A stretch of DNA of 64,000 nucleotides from Cryptomeria japonica (taxonomy: Eukaryota > Streptophyta > Pinopsida > Cupressales > Cupressaceae), in the NCBI RefSeq assembly GCF_030272615.1, contig NC_081412.1:479229157-479293156 (forward strand), written 5' to 3'. Made by a program: the position numbers and the translations under genes. Shown here piece after piece: positions 20,738 through 32,640 of this stretch (position 1 is its first letter; each line of letters begins with the position of its first letter). The notes below the pieces were generated by a model. The model did not search any database. It was not told the DNA's origin and saw nothing but the letters and a program-made list of their open reading frames with translations.

Positions 20738-20947
20738 ATGGAAGAGAAAGCCTTGGCTATTAAGGTTGAAGAGAAAGATGAATGGGTAATTAATAGTGGT
20801 TGTTCACATCATTTGACCGGTGATAAAAGCAAATTTGTGAGTATGGAAAGATATGATGGTGACAAAGCCCGTGTGATCCGTGGGAGAGGTTCTATTTCTT
20901 TTGATGGTAAGCTAACATTGATGATGTCTTGTATGTTGAAGGTTTGA
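20738..20947 (+). pseudogene. Copia A protease with dead active site
   Basis: This is in the same frame as gag. The Copia protease signature reads EWVINSGCSHHLTGDKSKF; the catalytic Asp of DSG is Asn here (AAT at 20792-20794, a G-to-A change). The frame is lost at about 20930, where the next part (YVEGLKHNLLSVGQM) continues in another frame. Confidence 0.85.
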
Positions 20948-22138
20948 AGCATAATCTTTTGAGTGTTGGACAGATGGTTGATAAAGGTTATGATCTACAA
21001 TTCAAGGATGGAAAATGCAAGATCTTAAATACCTTCGGTATAGAAATTGCATCCAGAACTAAGATTGAAGGTAATATTTTTCATTTGAATGTTGGTGAGA
21101 AAAGTTGTTTGATTGCTCAGATTGATGAGAGTTGGTTGTGGCATAGGAGAATGTGTCATGTAAATTTTGATTCAATGATTAAGATTAGTTCTACACAAGT
21201 TGTAAGAGATCTGCCTAAGATTGTTAAGCCTGCTAATCCTGTATGTAAGGAATGTCAGTTGGGTAAGAAAACAAGGATTTATTTCAAGAGAAAATAGTAT
21301 ACATAAGATGGATTGATAGATCTTATGCATATTGACCTATGTGGACCTAAAAATGTTAGAAGTGTGTAGGGTGATAGATATTTTATGCTGCTAATTGATG
21401 ATTATTCTAGGATGATGTGGGTTGTCTTTTTGAAGGAGAAATCGAAAGCATTGGACAAATTTAAGATATTCAAAGCAAAGGTTGAGACTAAGTCTAGATT
21501 GAAGGTGAAGTTTCTGAGATCTGATAGAGGTGGAGAATTTTGTTCCGATGAGTTCAATTCATTCTATGAGAAGCATGACATTAGAAGACAATTATCTTCT
21601 CATAGAACCCCTCAGTAGAATGGAGTTGTTGAAAGAAAGAACAAAACTATCTTGGATGTTGCAAGGACTATGCTGATTGAAGGGAATGTTCTAAAGATAT
21701 ACTAGAGAGAATCCATTAGCACTATTGTTTACACATTCAATGGAGTTCACATCAAATGTGATACCGGTAAGACCCCTTATGAGCTATGGTTTGATCATGT
21801 TCCTACTATGAGATATTTCAGAGTATTTAGTAGCAAATGTTATATCAAGAGAGATGGGGATAAATGAAAGTTTGATTGTAGACGTGATGAATAAATTTTC
21901 TTGGGATATTCAACAAAGAGTAAAACATACCAGTTCTACAACAAGAGACTGAGAAATATAGTGGAGAGTGCAAATGTGAAGGTGGATGGCAACCTTAGAA
22001 AAAAGATAAGAGAATATGGTTATGATGACAGACAACATATTGTTTTAACTCCTATTCAGACTGAAGAGACTAAGAAGAATGATCTGGTAGAGATAGTTAA
22101 TCTGGATGTTGTTGCTACCAGTGAAGAAGTGTAGGAAC
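20929..22138 (+). pseudogene. Copia A integrase
   Basis: The zinc domain has WLWHRRMCHVNF and CKECQLGKK. The DDE core is recognisable: LMHIDLCGP (first Asp), LRSDRGGEF (second Asp) and NGVVERKN (Glu), the last directly after a stop at a Gln position of the conserved TPQQNG motif. The C-terminal part contains the Copia FLGYS motif (near 21898-21912). Several stops (TAG/TAA) sit at conserved Gln, Trp or Arg positions. It would insert the cDNA into chromosomes. Confidence 0.88.
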
Positions 22139-23330
22139 CTAATCATCTGAATAATTAGAAGACTCCGAGGTATGTAAGACTGAATCATTCTGAAAATCAG
22201 ATTATTGGTGATAAGAATAAAGGTGTAATGACTAGAAGAATGTTAGATGTTGAAGAAGTATGCTTGATTTCTAAAGTTGAACCTAAAGATGTTGCCAAAG
22301 ATTGAAAAGATGAAAATTGGATGAGAGCTATGGAAGAAGAATTAGATCAGATTGAAAAGAATAATACTTAGGATCTTGTGCCTAGACCTAAGGATAAGAT
22401 TGTTATTGGTACTAAATGGGTATTCAAGAACAAATTGAATGAAGTCGTGAAGTCATAAATAAAGCTAGATTAGTTTACAAAGGATGTTCTCAGAAAGAAG
22501 GAATTGATTATGAGGAGACTTTTGCTTCGGTAGCCAGACTTGAAGCTGTTAGACTGTTGCTTGCTTATGTTACTTATAAATATTTCAAGGTATATCAGAT
22601 GGATGTCAAATCTTCTTTTTTGAATGGTGATCTTGAGGAATAAGTCTACATTGAGCAACCTAATTGATTTTCATTGTCAGATGATGGAGACATGGTATGT
22701 AGACTGAAGAAATCTCTTTATGGACTGAAGCAAGCTCCTAGAGCTTGGTATGCTAGACTAGATTAATATTTGTTGAAGTTGGGATTTAGTAAAGGTGTTA
22801 CTGACAATAATCTATACTTTAAGATAGAAAATGATAACATCTTGATTTTTGAAGTCTTTGTTGATGATATTATCTTTGGAGGTAATGATGACTTGAGCAT
22901 GAATTTTGCCAGTGATATGCATAAATAATTTGAGATGTCTATGATAGGTGAGATGAATTTCTTCTTAGGATTACAGATTTCAAAGACTGGAAAAGGTATA
23001 TTCATATCTCAAACTAAGTATGTGAAGGAATTGTTGAAGAAATTTGGGCTAGATGACTCCAAACCTGTTGGAACTCCTATGGCGTCTGCTTGTAAATTAT
23101 CTAAGAATGATGAATCTCTGAAATCTAATCCGAGCTTGTACAAATCTATGGTTGGTGGACTGCTATATCTTACTCAAACTAGGCCAGATATTATGCATGT
23201 TGTGTGCATGGCTGCTAGATATCAAGCTAATCTGGAAGAGATTCATGTCAGTACTGTGAAGAGGATATTCAGATACTTGAAAGGAACTCTAAATTATGGT
23301 TTATGGTATCCGAGGAATGAAGATTTTATG
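22139..23330 (+). pseudogene. Copia A reverse transcriptase
   Basis: It starts with WMRAMEEELDQIEKN. After a frameshift near 22455 it continues with [34 protein letters not shown], and the active site FVDD (22857-22868, Phe for Tyr, both Asp kept). Then come MNFFLGLQI and, from 22935, SKPVGTPMASACKLS and MVGGLLYLTQTRPDI. At least five stops are present. All motifs are of the Ty1/copia type. Confidence 0.88.
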
Positions 23331-23780
23331 CTATGTGCCTACATTGATGTAGATTGGGTGGGTGATGTTGATCACTGGAAAAGCACTACCGATGGAGCAT
23401 TGTTTTTTGGTAAGAAGTTGGTTTCATTAGCTAGTAAGAAATAAGATTCAGTGTCCTTATCTACTATTGAAGCTGAGTACATTGTTGTTGCTAGTAATTG
23501 CACTCAAGTAGTTTGGATGAAGAAAATATTGAAGGATATCAAAGTTATTTATGATGAGCCTACTGTTATATAGTGTGATAATTCCAGTGCTATTAACATG
23601 TCAAAGAATCCAGTGCAACATTCAAAGACTAAGCATGTTTCAATCAAATATCATTACTTGAGAGAGCAAGTCAATGAAGAGAAGGTCAAGCTTGAGTATG
23701 TATCTACAAAGCAAAAAATAGTTGATATTTTTACTAAGCCTTTATCTATAGATACATTTGTCTATTTGAGAGATAATTAG
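23331..23780 (+). pseudogene. Copia A RNase H
   Basis: AYIDVDWVGDVDHWKSTTDG (first Asp), then a stop within [15 protein letters not shown] (Glu), then CDNSSAINMSKNPVQHSKTKH (Asp) and DIFTKPLSIDTFVYLR. The last motif is the usual Copia C-terminus, with a stop at 23778-23780. The region 23781-24096 is a non-coding 3' stretch. Confidence 0.88.
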
Positions 23781-24096
23781 GGGTATCCACCCCTCCCAAT
23801 GAGAACTAGATGCATTGAATTGCATCAATCTGGTGGACTCCACAGTCTTATCCTTTTATCCTGATTGGTGAGTTGGTACTGCTCCTCTATTGGAGTAGTC
23901 TGTGTTTTGGGGAGAAATTCAAGTTTCATATTCTAAGGGGGTAAGTAAGTTTGGTTTTCCTATTTTGAGATCTTTGGCATTGTTGTCAAAGGGGAAGAAA
24001 AATCATGTGAAAAACTGCTTTATATGTCCAGATCTTAGGGGGAGTTTGCAAGAGATATTTTCTTTCTTTGCATTAATTGTTTTTCACATTCATATG

Positions 24097-24122
24097 TTGC
24101 CATCAATGCCAAAGGGGGAGAT
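24097..24122 (+). other. Copia A PPT with pre-PPT inverted-repeat arm
   Basis: TTGCCATCAATGCC (24097-24110) then AAAGGGGGAGAT (24111-24122) just before LTR start TGTTGG at 24123. The first part is nearly the reverse complement of GTCATTGATGTCAA found early in the LTRs of this group (intact in A' at 2760-2773, decayed to TTCATTTATGTCAA here). Confidence 0.75.
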
Positions 24123-25368
24123 TGTTGGAGATTGTTGGTCATTGCTGCTGCTAGGATATGTTGTTTTCATTTATGTCAACATATTCCTCTTCAGTGATTG
24201 TAGATTGGGAAGATCTTATGATCTGGTTTGTAGTGTTGTTTTGCTGATTATTGTTTTGCAGAGTTCAGTATTTCCTCCGGTATACTCCGATGTGATCAGA
24301 TCTTGTGCTGAGTTTTTGGGATATTGCATGGGATGGTCTTTTGTATCTTCATTTCAAATGGATTGTGATTTGGTTCTCCACAAGTTATCATTCTTCATGA
24401 TAGTTTCTGATTGGTTGTGTTCTTGAACTTTTAGACGTTGACAGATGAAGATTTGATAAGTGGTGTTGGCACAACTATTCCTGATGATTCTAACGTGCTT
24501 GTTGGTGTTTCCTAGTTGTGTCCTATTTGTTTTGATGATCCACATTGATTGTTGTGCAATTTTTGGTGGTTTCTATGAACCAGTGATGATTTTCATGTTA
24601 TGCAGTTTTTTTGGTGGTGTAGCATGTTGCGGTTGAGCGTGGTGTGATTTCCAGTGTAGTTGAGCGTTTGGGAATTTGATTTAGGTCCATGTTATGCTAT
24701 GAAAACCATTATATTGGTCTGATGGTCAATCTTTGTATCATGTGATATAATTTTATAATTGAGGGTTGAGGGTTTAACCGACCTTATTGTCAAGGTTGAT
24801 GAATTGTATATATAAGTGACATGTTCATGTAATTTCGGTGTTGATGTTATGTCTGCATTATTAGAGAGAGTATAATGTGTGAACAAGAGATTTATCCTTT
24901 GGTGTCGAGATTAAGGAGAGATTGGTTTTGCATAGAAAACAACTGTGCATAACCAGAACTGTAATTAGGCATTTGGAAATGTTATTCTTTCAGTTCATTT
25001 CTTCTGAATTGTAGTCTTAATCTTATTGTAAGTCAGTGAGACTTCCTTGAGGGTTGTAGCCTTCCATGCCATTATCTTTTGAGTAGTGATCTCTAAGAAG
25101 TGTGCCTAAATGTATGTGCATTCACCATTATGATATTTTCACATACTACTGCAGAGTATCATCTTACTGTGGGTAGGTTCCCACCGTGGATTTTCCCTTA
25201 ACCGAGTTTTTCATGTCAAAATATTGGTGTTGTGTGTTGTGATTTCAATTGGTTTATCTTTGCCACACCTGCAGTTTATTAGATCTATTTTTTTTCATTA
25301 AGTTTTATATTCCGGTGAATACTAATTCACCCCCCCCTCTTAGTCTTCCTTGTAGGTTGTTGCTAACA
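24123..25368 (+). repeat. Copia A 3' LTR
   Basis: 1246 bp from TGTTGGAGATTG to GTTGCTAACA, matching 18382-19623. It ends in the ACCCCCCCCTCTTAGTC-type C run plus GCTAACA also seen in A'. D LTR sequence resumes next to it. Confidence 0.88.
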
Positions 25369-26699
25369 CTGGAACCTCCCAAAATGACATAATAATGTTT
25401 ATTGAGGATTTACCGTTTTTAGGACAATCAACAACATGTTTAGGATCAGTCAATATCATGTGGATGCTTCTCAATTCATGAGGTCTTCAAACACTCCTAA
25501 AGGCTTCAAAGAACCTCCTAGACCTTCATCAGATCTCTCATACTCTAACTCTCATCATCACTCACTCAATCTTGGACAAAAATGGAGATGTTCATATCCC
25601 TGTCAAATTAGGACAGTCAACTAAGTGCAGGGATAGTCATAAAATTTCTTGGTTTGATTAGCCCATAGAGTTTCCAACCTCTTGGAACACGTTTGAGACA
25701 CCTTCATACCCTCTTCTAATCCTCCACTAATCTTTCCAAACCCTCCTTACACTTCAACACATTCAAACACTACCAATACATTGTTGTTCAAAGTCTGAGA
25801 CATTGAAACCAGCCACATTACCATCTATTTGCACATGCCAACATTGATATGAGACCCTATAACCAAAGTAGAAATAAAACAAATGACATTTCCCTCCATT
25901 CCACCAATTTTTGGCTCTTGGTCAACGTGGAATGGAGGGTATTTACATTTTTTTGAAAACACTGTTTATCCTACCTAGGGTTTTAACAGTTTTTACAAAA
26001 ATTAGGAGATCTCTCTCAAAACTTAATGAAAGGGAATGAAACAAAGATCATACTACTTATAATTCACCCTTATATCATTACCAAATTCCTTATAATGAAA
26101 ATGAATGAGTTTCCAATGAGAAAAACAAGAGAAATCAAATTGTCACGTCTGAAACATACAACATAAATGCAGGAAATCACAATATTTATTGATGTTCTTC
26201 TTCAATACATTGAAAAACCAGCCACACTCAACATGGGAAGGGATTTTTAAACATTCTCCAGGCCTCTGATTGGTTGTAACCACCTTTACAACTTGATTTC
26301 AACAATTAACACATAATTACCTCTAAAATGCAAATTTTACTTGACAACTTTTTTGTCGACATTGATAATTTTTGCTCAAAAGGAACCTAGACCTAATAAA
26401 AGACTTCCATGACCCAAAAATGGCTCAAATAGGTCCAAATAGGTTTATAACACCTTGATACATCATATAACTCCATACTAGACCCATTTAGACACATTTA
26501 TGATATCTTGACAATTTTTGACAATCTTGTCAATATGACCTCATTATGACTGAAACCCCTATCTAATGACCTCAAAGACACTTATTACATAAAATAGTGG
26601 TCATGATTAAACATATTACATAAAATGAACTCAAAATCCTTAGGATATTGCATCATGGCCTCATTAAGCATTGAAGGCCTATTAGGTGCTCCTACACCA

Positions 26700-27345
26700 T
26701 ACACCTGGCTTTGAAATCTTTCCAAGTCTCTTGGAACTACTCTACCTGCAAAAAAAACCTGATTAGATGCTCCTCTCCATCCTTGAAATTATCTCATCTT
26801 CACCTTAGGCTTCTACATGTCCTTTTCTTTAAGTTTCATTCTTTCTTGGCTACTTGGATCCTTGATGCTTGCTCTACCAACTTGGATCTGCACTCTTATG
26901 TTTGGATTTTCCATCATCCATCTGCTTCCAATTTGTCATTCAAATTCATTCATGTTAAAACAACCTGTACCTTGACTGTCCACTTACCTTGCATCCTCAC
27001 ACCCATTACCAACTTCATCATGCTTGGAATCACTGTTAGAATAGTATACATCTGCCTCACAACCAAACTTACCATCTGAGGATGACCCACAGTCCTAACA
27101 TTAGCATATCCTCTCTTCACCATCTCACTTGGAGACCACACACACTCTTTAGTCTTCTCATGGCCCATCACTATCAACTTTTCAGTCTTAGTCTCTTCCC
27201 TCATTGAGACCCTCTTCTCATTATTTACCTACTCATCTTCACCCTTCATGGTGACTACAACTTCCATCTCTTTCTCAATCTCATTACCTCTACTTGTCAT
27301 GCTCTCATCTCGGTTTACTTCAACCAACTTCTTCTCCATTACATG
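26700..27345 (-). other. Element D interior, 3' part, no recognisable domain
   Basis: Minus-strand frames here are short (26950-27204 reads basic and charged, MREETKTEKLIVMGHEKTKE). The plus strand shows an overlapping 122-codon frame. No motif is visible. It probably derives from polyprotein or untranslated sequence of the autonomous ancestor. I see no clear purine tract at the LTR edge (26700-26730). Confidence 0.5.
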
Positions 27346-27717
27346 CTATTCCATTTGGCACTCCTTCTCACTCACTTCCAACTCATTATCCACCTTTATC
27401 ACTGTATCTTTAGCCTCATAACCCACTGTCATATTGGTACCTTGCTGTTCTATAAATTTTTCCATCTCCAATGGACACAACATAGTCCCAATCACGATCT
27501 TCTCACCATCTTCAGGCCCTTCAAGACTTGTTTCTTTGTTGTCATCTTTAATACCTCCATCCTTTACCTTGATCTCAATTTTTAGAACCTCCTTGGCAAT
27601 AGGTTCACTATCCTCTTCATCAACTATCTGTTGCACCTTGCCTTCTTGTCCATTCAGTAGACAACTCATTTCTTCTTTTGTGTCTTCACTATCCCAATGC
27701 TGCAACTTACTGGACAT
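27346..27717 (-). pseudogene. Element D acidic ORF downstream of protease relic
   Basis: A 123-codon minus-strand frame rich in Glu, Asp and Lys (KEEMSCLLNGQEGKVQQ, GGIKDDNKETSLEGPEDG). It has no known domain and is probably unstructured. It lies 3' of the protease relic in the element's direction, where RT should be, so it may be filler that replaced pol. The overlapping plus-strand frame at 27434-27751 is its shadow. Confidence 0.4.
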
Positions 27718-27910
27718 CCTTTTCCATTTCCTTATTCTCTTTCCTTGTTAGGATCTTTGTCCCAAGCATCTTCTTGTCACAACACTCTGCCCCAATCTCA
27801 CATATTTATGTACTCTTGATGGTTGTCTACTCCAAAACACCATCATCCTTCATTGAACAAACTCCTACATGTGCCTCATCTTCATCTTCATGTTCCTCAT
27901 GCCTTAGGAA

Positions 27911-28360
27911 CTATTTTCTTCCAATCAACCCTATCCTTGCCACCTTCTTTGATGCCTCAACATCTTGCAATGGATTCAACACAAACCTTTCTCCTTCTTT
28001 GTCAATAGCATATGTATTCTTCCTACCATCATGTAATGCAAATATATCAAATTGCCAAACTATTACTAAGATCAAATGACAATCCTTCAAAGGAATAACA
28101 TCACAAAGTACAGTATCATGATATGAACTAGTATTGGAATCCACAAATTCTTATTCTCTAACATCAACCCGTTGACCATCATTCACCGAATGTGCTCTAT
28201 AGGGTGTTTCATGAGGTTTTCTTGGCAAATTAAACTTTTCAACCATTTCCATTGAAACTATGTTATCAAATGAACCATTTTCAATAATCATCTTACATAC
28301 TTTACCTTGGCATTTGTAATTTATCCTAAATATGGATTACCTCTGAGTCATCTCCTTCAA
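27911..28360 (-). pseudogene. Element D gypsy retropepsin relic
   Basis: Minus-strand reading gives, in order: NGSFDNIVSMEMVEKFNLP (the DSGS active-site block, with Asn for the catalytic Asp), HETPYRAHSVNDGQRVDV, TVLCDVIPLKDCHLILV, FDIFALHDGRKNTYAI and GERFVLNPLQD. This is the standard plant gypsy/chromovirus protease layout, with CDVxPxxxCHLxLGRPW decayed. It starts within about 100 bp of the primer site, so gag is essentially missing. It is non-functional. Confidence 0.75.
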
Positions 28361-28449
28361 CTTGGCATACCTTTCTCTAATTTGTTCAATCTCCTGCATG
28401 ATGGCGTCAACTCCTTCAACCTCTCAATCTTCACTTGGTCTACTTGCTA

Positions 28450-28461
28450 GCTCTGATACCA
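28450..28461 (-). other. Primer binding site of element D
   Basis: GCTCTGATACCA on the plus strand is TGGTATCAGAGC on the minus strand, the exact 12-base complement of the plant initiator tRNA-Met 3' end. It lies three bases from the LTR edge at 28465 and fixes D as minus-strand. Confidence 0.9.
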
Positions 28462-28983
28462 ATATGATGCAGAGCATCCACACCAAAACCACATTAGGGA
28501 GATTTCTTTCTCCCAACTTACCTATTCAATAGGTCTAATCCTTCCATAACTTCACAAATCCCTCACTAAGCTCTTAATCCACTCACAAGGCTACAATAGC
28601 CCAAACACATCCAATCTCCTCAAACCCTTATCCAACCACTCACACACAATCCTACATACATATTCAACCATCTTGAACCCACATTCATGCTCTAAAGCAC
28701 TCAAATACCTTCAAACCCATTTATGGTCACTCTACCTAGACTGTCCCCTATTATGACTTCCACTCTTCCACAAATCACAACTCACAATATGTAATGGTTC
28801 CTCACAAACACACATACTCTCTAATCACTCCTAAAAGGATTCTCAACATTTTCAAACTTGGCTCTCTCTACCCACCCAACCTCCCAAAACGAAATAACAA
28901 TGTTTATTGAGGATTCACTATTTTTTAGGATAGTCAACAACATCTTTAGGATCAGTCAATATCATGTGGATGCTTCTCACTTA

Positions 28984-30714
28984 TGTTGGCATTGAGTTGT
29001 CATTGATGTCAACCGGTATTGCAAGCAGGCTACCGGTAGAGGTATGTCATCTGGTATGAAGAAGAGTGTACCGGTATGGTGAAAGACAAATAAGGTATTG
29101 AGAAGATTAACATGAAGACTTGTCAATCGGTATGGTGAAAGACAAGCAGTTGTTTAGACTATCAGTGAATTCACTGGTATGAGGTGAGATGCATGTGTGT
29201 GTGAGCATGTTGAGTGATAATCGGTCTGGAGTTTGGCTTCTTGTTTATGATGAAGAGGCAGAATATTAAAGTAATCACAAATCACCGGAGGTGAAGATGT
29301 TCTACCGGTGTAGTGTGAACTACCTGTTATCAAGAGGAGAAGGTCTCAGTAGTAAAGGCATGTACGGGTATGATTTTGCTGAATGTTCAAGTATGAACCG
29401 ACCGTGTGTCAGTAAGATAAGTGATTGACCATTGTGATGCCATGTGGAGCTGAGGTGGCAAACATATAGAGGTCGGTGATGCCTCCATCGACATGGTTGT
29501 TGAAACAACTAGTTGAAATTAATGAAACAACCAAAACTCATGGGATTGTAACTTACTGATGCGACTCAAGGAAGAAAGAATAATAGAGGAAGATCAGGGA
29601 GTAGTTGGTGCCTAAATCAAAGCAAAGAAATCTGATTGCAAGAAGATCTCGAGAAGGAAACAACTGAGCTTTTTAAGAGTCGACAGACTTCAAGGTAGAA
29701 AATCATGTACGAGATTGCTATCTTTAGCAAGTATGCATTGGATAATGGAAAACATGTACAAATGCATTTCTGGAGTACAAGTGATCGATCCAAGATAGAC
29801 TAGATTGGATCTCATGTAGATTGTGTCGGGTAAAGGAAACCCTAACCGCTCCAAGTTTGAATTGTTTCATGGTGGGAAAGCTCAAGTTTAAATATGATGA
29901 CTTGAGACTGTTGTAGTTGCTGCTATAGAGGGAAGACAAGTGTAAAATTGTTGTTTGAGAGTCGAAGAGATAAACACTTAAAGTGTTTATGAGCAAAGAT
30001 CTGACTGATAATGAGAAGTAGAGTAAACTGGTGCAAGGAACAACCGGTGGAGTGTGCATTGACAACAGAGGTGACAAACCGACAGAAGTTGTGCTTAATT
30101 AAGGGTGATCGAGTGTGAGTTGAAGGTGAAAAGACATTGTGAGAGGGGATTGAGACAAGTGATCAACAAAGTCAGGTTACAGAGTGAGTGAAGAAGTATA
30201 CCGATCGGAAATTCTGAAACCGACAGAGAAGAATATTGTAAGGTTGCAAAACTTCATTTGCAACAGTGATTTCATTTGTATATCTGTGCTTTATTTTGTT
30301 TTCACTAAGTTGTAGCTTAGTGCAAGGGTTGTAGCTCCTTTAGGTTGTAGCCTATAAATTGTGTAGGGGTTGGTGCTCCTTGGGTTGTTACCCTAAATAT
30401 TGTAATCAGAGTTTCATTGTGAGGCTGGATTGGAGCAGAAGATCTCCAACAACTATTCTCACCGAGGTTTTTCCCACATTGGGTTTTCCTCGTATATATC
30501 TAGTGTTGTGTGTATATATCTAGTGTTGTGTGATGTATTCTTGTTCATGTGTGATGTTAATGTTTTATCTAGTCCTTTCACACACTCTACTTGCATTGTT
30601 TAAGTTACCGGTTAGCATTCAACTTGTCCTCTACTTTACCAGTATCTCTCTATAAAAGATGAAGAGTTTAAATCACTAATTCACCCACCTCTCAGTGATC
30701 CATTGTGTCCAACA
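28984..30714 (+). repeat. Copia B 5' LTR
   Basis: 1731 bp from TGTTGGCATTGAG to GTGTCCAACA. CCGGT words recur. A 20-bp unit GTATATATCTAGTGTTGTGT occurs twice in tandem (about 30492-30531) but once in the 3' LTR (near 40781-40800), so it was gained after insertion. Confidence 0.9.
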
Positions 30715-30716
30715 AT

Positions 30717-30729
30717 TGGTATTAGAGCC
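30717..30729 (+). other. Primer binding site of Copia B
   Basis: TGGTATTAGAGCC, two bases after the LTR end, one transition away from the initiator tRNA-Met complement TGGTATCAGAGCC. Confidence 0.85.
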
Positions 30730-30791
30730 TAGGTACCCTATTTTTGCCAAAAGCATTCTCTAGATTGGGTAGATCCTGTCAAGTGTTCACA

Positions 30792-32640
30792 ATGGCAAGA
30801 AATGAATCTGCCTCCTCAAAAGCTCCTATGTTTGATGGTGTTGACTATACCTTTTGGAATAGAAGAATGGAAACCTATTTGTCCTCTCTAGGTTGTGATG
30901 TATGGATGTCAGTTGTAAATGGATATACAGTTCCTAATAATCCCCCTACTGATCCAGATGCTAAGAGGGAATATGAGAACAATGCTAAAGCTAAGAATGC
31001 CATTCTTAGTGGGTTGTCTGATAATCAGTTTGTTAAAGTCATGCACTGCTCTTTTGCCAAGGAAACTTGGGATAAATTGCAAAAGATATTTGAAGGCGAT
31101 GCTAAAGTCAAGGAAGCCAAGTTGCAGACATTAAGAGCACATCTTGAGGGTTTGAAGATGAAAGATGAAGAGAAGATAACCAACTATCTCCAAAGGTTTG
31201 ATGAAACAATGAATACCATCAAAGGGCTTGGAGAAGAAGTAAAAGATGAGGTGGTAGTAAAGAAAGTACTTAGATCTCTTACATCTAAGTGTGACACAAA
31301 GGTCTCAGCTATAAAAGAAGCAAAAGATCTGAAATTCGTTACAATGGATGAGTTGTATGGCTCCCTAACTACTTATGAAATGAGGACTGTCAGTATTGAT
31401 GTTGTGAAGAAAGAAGTTGCATTCAAGACATCAAGAAAAAGAAAAGAAGGAGCTTCTCATGATGCAACCAGTGAAGACTCTAATGAAATCATGGCAAACT
31501 TTGTCAGAAGACTCAACATAGGTTCAGGCAAATATAATGGCAAGCTGCCTTTGAAATGTTTCAACTGTGGAAAGATTGGACATTTTGTTGCTAAATGTCC
31601 TTATGGTGATAAGAATGAAGATGATGAATCAAGTGGTGGCAGATCATATAGTAAATATATGAAGAAAAATGTCTACCGTCATGGTAGAAAAGGCTACCAG
31701 AAGAAGAGTAGTCTTTACACACATGAATATGATACCACAGATGAGGAAAGTGCCTCAGATGACTGCTATAGTAGAGATGATGTCAGAGAAAACCTTTTGA
31801 TGACTCAAGAGGTACCGATACATGAAGAAGCAAAAGAAGAAGAGCAAGAAGGAGAAGTAGACCTTGAAGTAGAACTCATTAGTGCCTTAGATGAGCTAAA
31901 GAAAACAAGAGACTTAAAGAAGGTAAAAAGGGTTGTAGTTGAAGAACAAGAATTGCTGGAGCAATCTCTTGAAGAGTCCAAGAGAACAATTGCAGATCTA
32001 AAACTCCAGTTGGAAGAGGCCAAGAGGATGTGTGAAGTCACTAGTACCGGTCTGAGTGAAAAGGAAAAGGAACATCAGAATCTGGAATCAGAAATAATAA
32101 AAATATGGAAGGACTTAGAGAAAAGTCAGGAGGAAATAAAAGTAAGAAGCAAATTTGAAGGTAGCACTGAAGCCCTAGACAAGATGCTAAGAAAATAGAA
32201 TCAATCCAAAGATACTAGTGGCTTAGGTTTTTAAGAAGATCAAAGTTCAAACAGCAAAGACACATTTGATAAGGAGATACAATTCACTTCTTCAAATAAG
32301 GGTGAAGAGAAGAAGAAATTCACGGTAGGCAAGGATACCAACAAGAAGACATATGCAGATGCTGCTATAAACCACCACACAAACTAGTATACTTAATCAT
32401 TGAACCGGAGACCACACTCAATGCACCAACATGCAGGTCCAAGGAGAAATACAATTATTGATCATGAAGGATTCACAAGGATTAGCAACATGAAAGGAAG
32501 ACCCCCAATGAGGCAGCCATTTGCAGATTCAAGACAACCTAACTGATATGTTCCAAATTTTCATGGTTGTTGTCATCAGTGTAATAAGTTCGGTCATTGA
32601 ATGACAGATTGTAGGAAAATGAATATCAACCCTAGTTTTG
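30792..32640 (+). pseudogene. Copia B gag
   Basis: I prefer the ATG at 30792 (MARNESASSKAPMFDGVDY) to the upstream in-frame one at 30744, because it matches the usual Copia gag start. The capsid-like part has FWNRRMETYL, FAKETWDKLQKIFEG and VLRSLTSKCDTKV. A zinc knuckle CFNCGKIGHFVAKC lies at 31557-31598, then an acidic linker and a Glu/Lys-rich coiled-coil-like tail (about residues 370-480). The first stop is at 32196-32198. The frame can be followed past several stops to a second knuckle, CHQCNKFGH-stop-MTDC, at about 32570-32611. It is the particle protein and binds its RNA. Confidence 0.85.

Larger units (their letters stand above)
18382..25368 (+). mobile_element. Copia A: full-length but decayed Ty1/copia element
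   Basis: A 7.0-kb element with LTRs 18382-19623 and 24123-25368. The PBS TGGTATCAGAAC (19626-19637) fits initiator tRNA-Met with one mismatch, and the PPT is AAAGGGGGAGAT. The domain order gag, protease, integrase, RT, RNase H defines Copia. It has over a dozen in-frame stops and at least two frameshifts. It entered the left LTR of D. The flanks do not give a clean TSD, perhaps through later change at the right junction (CTGGAACCTCCC). Confidence 0.92.
17966..26699 (-). repeat. Element D 3' LTR (split by Copia A)
   Basis: Two pieces, 17966-18381 and 25369-26699, total about 1.75 kb. The unbroken order can be checked against the partner LTR, where CCCACCCAACCTCCC at about 28870-28884 spans the site at which Copia A entered here. 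Open frames inside (for example 25436-25624) have no meaning. As D lies on the minus strand, this left LTR is the 3' one. Confidence 0.85.

Noticed and set aside
18372-25380. A clean target duplication for Copia A
   Set aside because: Left flank CCAAC and right flank CTGGA/GGAAC do not match well enough; the nesting itself is supported by the unbroken partner LTR.
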